Assembly: GCA_020831635.1 (NCBI GenBank)
Contig: JAFIGC010000030.1
Location: forward strand, 1 to 45,046
Origin: Verrucomicrobiota bacterium
GTDB lineage: Bacteria > Verrucomicrobiota > Kiritimatiellia > SS1-B-03-39 > UBA6053
Reading direction: 5' to 3'
DNA length: 45,046 nt
Shown here: piece by piece, positions 43,401 through 45,046 of the stretch
Layout: each line of letters starts with the position of its first letter
Position numbering within the stretch: the stretch's first letter is position 1
Notes under the pieces: model-generated
What the model was told of the DNA's origin: nothing
What the model saw: the letters and a program-made list of their open reading frames with translations, nothing else
The model's database searches: none
Made by a program: the position numbers and the translations under genes

Positions 43401-44909
43401 ATCGACTCAGGCGGACTCCGCATTACCGGCGGCAGCGCCCCGCCCGAAGAACCGCATGAACTGCCGGACCATCCGTTGCCACGCACACAGTCATTTGCCC
43501 TCGGCAACGAAGGCGACAATTCCACCACGCAGTTCGCCATTCTCGGCCTTTGGTCGGCACAACGGGCGGGCATCGAAGTGGACCCCGACGTCTGGCGCCG
43601 CGCCCTCCGCTCCGCCTCCAGATTTCAGAATGTCCGCGGCGACCGCTTCGGTGGTTTCGGCTACCGCGGGCGTGGCGCCCCCAGGGGCTCCATGACCGCC
43701 GCCGTGGTCAGCACCCTCGCCCTCTCCATGCGACAGCTCGACGACGAAATCGATCCCCTGCATCACCAACGCATCCGCAACGGACTCCACTGGATGACCG
43801 AACATTTTTCCGTGGAGGAAAACCCCGGACAACGCTCCGGGCGCTACAACTATTATTACCTCTATTCGCTGGAACGGCTGGGCCAAATTCTCGGCACCGA
43901 GTTCATCGGTGAGCACGAATGGTATCCCCTGGGGGCCCGTTTCTTGGTGGATTTGCAAAATAACGACGGCAGTTGGCCGGAACGCAGCGCCGAAAGCGAT
44001 CCCCGCATGACCACCGCCCTGCCGTTGCTTTTCCTGCTGCGGGCCACCCCAGGCGCGGACGAGGAACTCCAACCCGAACCCGAAGGCCCCGGCCAACTGG
44101 TCACCGTGTATGATCCTCCCGAGGACGCCCCTTCCCTCTATTTCATTTTTGACGCCTCCGGCTCCATGCGCGCCGAAATCGACGGGGTCAGCATGTTCGA
44201 TCTTTCCCGGGACGCCCTTTCCGCCCTGACCGACGAACTCCCCGACGACAGCATCGTCGGGCTGCGCGCCTTCGGCCATCGGTATCACGCCCTGCACGAC
44301 CTGGCCGACGAAGACACCGAACTGCTCGTCCCCGGCGGTCCGCTGGATCGGGAAGCCTTCGCCGACGCCATGCGCAGATTGCGCCCCCGCGGCAAAACCC
44401 CGCTCGCCCTCACCCTCGAAGAAGCCGCCGGCGATCTTCGCAGCCGCCGCTGGCGGGGAGACCGCATGACCAAAGTCATCATGTTCACCGATGGCGCCGA
44501 AGACACACGCGAAGATCCCGTTGAAGCCGCGCAAAACTTCGCCGAACGCACCGACGTGGAATTTTTCATGCTCGGGTTTGGCATCGAAAACCCCGTCTGG
44601 CTCCAGCAACTCGAAGAAATCGCCTCTACCGCCGGCGGATTGTATCACAACGTCGAAGACCTCACCAAACTCCTGGAAGAATTGCAGGCCTTGATTCATC
44701 CCCCCGCCCCAGAATTCGAACTTTTCGATGCCGAAGGGCAACGCATCGCCACCGGAACCTACGGTGATGACACCCTTGAACTCGAACCCGGCGAATATCG
44801 CCTGCGTAGCGAATTGGGCGACGAAATCCACGAAAGCCAATTCTGGATCCGACCCAACGCCACCACCCGCGCCCGCTTCGACTGGTCCGCCGCCGCAAGG
44901 CATGAGTAA
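40440..44909 (+). CDS. 1489-aa secreted protein: degenerate metallophosphoesterase, three beta repeats, alpha/alpha-toroid, VWA
   Basis: After a signal peptide (~1-32), residues ~33-262 match the 5'-nucleotidase/metallophosphoesterase N-domain: ATADLRGN (DxHG with Arg), LLLDAGNAF (GD now GN), no GNHE, FHGT kept, and NGHGN (GHxH now GHGN). Residues ~385-510, ~528-672 and ~683-815 are three related beta-rich units. Residues ~852-1205 form a prenyltransferase/terpene-cyclase-like alpha/alpha-toroid (GRDYLWAFMKE, NSTTQFAILGLWSAQ, NNDGSWPE). Residues ~1232-1418 are a VWA domain with an intact MIDAS (DASGSM, GKTP, FTDGAED), then a short Ig-like end. The ATG at 40440 has GGAGGGGG 7 nt before it; ATG at 40446 (ATGA overlap) is an alternative. 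It is likely a cell-surface or periplasmic adhesion or assembly factor. Confidence 0.75.
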   Translation: MSMKHLRRKMMFRLFPPLIVSFLLSVVSTVRGDLLATADLRGNSRPAHPGPDAPSRLAQLAELLEQTRRADATLLLDAGNAFHGRADIENSREMMATFFDTVGFHALNITPADVSDNPEELVERLREHELPAISANLVHRDTREPLLPGYVRLEHGGRSIQVIGLSADMSDETLRTLAPDVALLDPAEALHRALSDADAVDRVLIMFHGTPLAAMQAITPVRDRIHAVVLNGHGNAKTLAGIPLLFAGENGQQVARLRLDEDPPTPQILKITQDTPTHAGVQHQIDTVIASHIEIQNERMDDRGVSRHGAQSFDPGDAQVQEDAVEEPDRPETLPRETTAAPTPLEDHPIPPTGSLVDFTPSALDEDPLENPPEGGQALDASATNRQFRFRASHVYFFDQVEGDEWEEGHILLGIRLEVSRIPDAAQGEIDLRDLDERLFGVLNGRTLKRWNRDLRRNPIAFGSQRLRLRMDEDEDTKEGLVFYEVPADQLAAFELHGLDPEYGNVVLPILPVGEEIRKKTPIHALENPLVRMEIHGMEFRESFLGESPSRGTWLVFDLRGRGNRQTVAQNDSDDGTDPVTLATQWRDWQPRAQIVIDGKHAFPLQREGTALSRDPFFFLPERSVGGEIAFDLPPDLLEDAASVELVLGFHPAAIPGEQVHPMDPIRFVLKGTSNTPSPAEDPLFEIDDLDLTARVLNAKQPEDLDGSGAGRRRSWHVLDVEITAKADEGVDFSPEEYLELVHPNRESISMSAIHWSGHPDTARSSDRLWIPSGDRRRARVIWRPRLDPTETAVQFRFNGLLYYRTHPLPYTDGVALPEDAPDPETKKNISEHGRMVFPEAPEPQGIAGVDLEPEQVNQAIDRGRDYLWAFMKEIIDDEGYIPQSGRGARYNFPAVYALINTDAHLKYPEFDDALRHFLRRYDPREHNVYVNGLMAMILRAYNDPAFLDQFEEITRYFIEAQGLNGTWDYNAPVPDHFFSTYEPPAEIDSGGLRITGGSAPPEEPHELPDHPLPRTQSFALGNEGDNSTTQFAILGLWSAQRAGIEVDPDVWRRALRSASRFQNVRGDRFGGFGYRGRGAPRGSMTAAVVSTLALSMRQLDDEIDPLHHQRIRNGLHWMTEHFSVEENPGQRSGRYNYYYLYSLERLGQILGTEFIGEHEWYPLGARFLVDLQNNDGSWPERSAESDPRMTTALPLLFLLRATPGADEELQPEPEGPGQLVTVYDPPEDAPSLYFIFDASGSMRAEIDGVSMFDLSRDALSALTDELPDDSIVGLRAFGHRYHALHDLADEDTELLVPGGPLDREAFADAMRRLRPRGKTPLALTLEEAAGDLRSRRWRGDRMTKVIMFTDGAEDTREDPVEAAQNFAERTDVEFFMLGFGIENPVWLQQLEEIASTAGGLYHNVEDLTKLLEELQALIHPPAPEFELFDAEGQRIATGTYGDDTLELEPGEYRLRSELGDEIHESQFWIRPNATTRARFDWSAAARHE

Positions 44910-44934
44910 AATACGGTTTCCCGAAGAACAGGAG

Positions 44935-44954
44935 CGCCGATCTCCGCATCGGCG
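44935..44954. repeat. Hairpin repeat, copy 2 (CGCCGAT-loop-ATCGGCG)
   Basis: The 7-bp stem CGCCGAT/ATCGGCG with loop CTCCGC sits in the same ACAGGAG...GG context as the copy at 27824-27843. The A-T pair there is replaced by G-C here, a compensatory change that supports a conserved stem. After it, the window edge (to 45046) shows no further gene. Confidence 0.7.
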
Positions 44955-45046
44955 GGGCGAAGGGGGGGATGCCTTTGTCACTTTAACCTGAACCTGAATC
45001 CGTGAGATCTTTGCTGTGAATCCGCACAATCTCATGGGCTACAAGG

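Noticed and set aside
43491-45035. Long minus-strand frame of 514 codons opposite the VWA gene
   Set aside because: It is antisense to the 1489-aa gene, lacks family motifs, and arises because C-rich coding sequence leaves the opposite strand open. The plus-strand gene has recognised domains throughout.

Overview
The window is a GC-rich bacterial chromosome segment (high GC by eye, not computed). Its core is a large cell-surface polysaccharide island, flanked by a mutL end on the left and a secreted two-gene module on the right. Several features suggest a member of the PVC superphylum, most likely Verrucomicrobiota or a relative. These are the 'NHGDTEITE'-type intergenic repeat near 8.1-8.6 kb, other palindromic intergenic repeats, and very large secreted proteins mixing VWA and toroid domains. 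No rRNA or other marker gene is present, so the phylum is an inference.

Layout. 1-1 kb: the 3' end of mutL and a convergent adenylylsulfate kinase (cysC). 1-8.1 kb: glycosyltransferases (GTs) on both strands, including a dolichyl-phosphate-mannose-synthase-like GT2 coupled to a DUF2304 membrane protein and an 872-aa GT-C-like membrane protein. 8.1-8.8 kb: a non-coding repeat region. 8.8-20.8 kb: more GTs, two methyltransferases, a sulfotransferase-like protein, a GT4-GT2 fusion, and an ABC polysaccharide exporter of the Wzm/Wzt type. 20.9-27.7 kb: a plus-strand operon with UDP-GlcNAc 2-epimerase (wecB) and GTs, interrupted by a vapB antitoxin whose vapC toxin has been internally deleted. 27.7-28.2 kb: a palindromic repeat region. 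28.2-34.4 kb: a tightly coupled GT/GT-C operon. 34.6-37.3 kb: a fusion of two GT-A-like domains with degenerate active sites, then larC (nickel chelatase). 37.4-37.8 kb: a second vapB with a beheaded vapC. 38.0-44.9 kb: two long secreted proteins in one operon. The first is a transglutaminase-like protein with Ser at the Cys position. The second is a 1489-aa protein that joins a degenerate metallophosphoesterase, three beta-type repeats, an alpha/alpha-toroid and a VWA domain.

How the genes fit together. Many GTs (both GT2 and GT4), ManNAc precursor supply (wecB), an ABC exporter whose ATPase has a Wzt-like C-terminal domain, and methyltransferases next to that ATPase fit an ABC-dependent O-antigen or capsule pathway. 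The DPM-like GT2, DUF2304 protein and GT-C proteins suggest extra periplasmic sugar decoration from lipid-phosphate donors. APS kinase plus a sulfotransferase-like protein suggest the glycan may be sulfated. Many neighbouring genes share 1-11 nt overlaps (often ATGA or GTGA), so translation is strongly coupled.

The most unusual points are the secreted pseudoenzyme module at 38.0-44.9 kb, two independent vapBC loci that keep the antitoxin but have lost most of the toxin, and a repeated promoter geometry placing the -10 box 6-7 nt before the start codon, which predicts leaderless mRNAs. Functional assignments of individual GTs stop at family level because no substrate can be read from the sequence.
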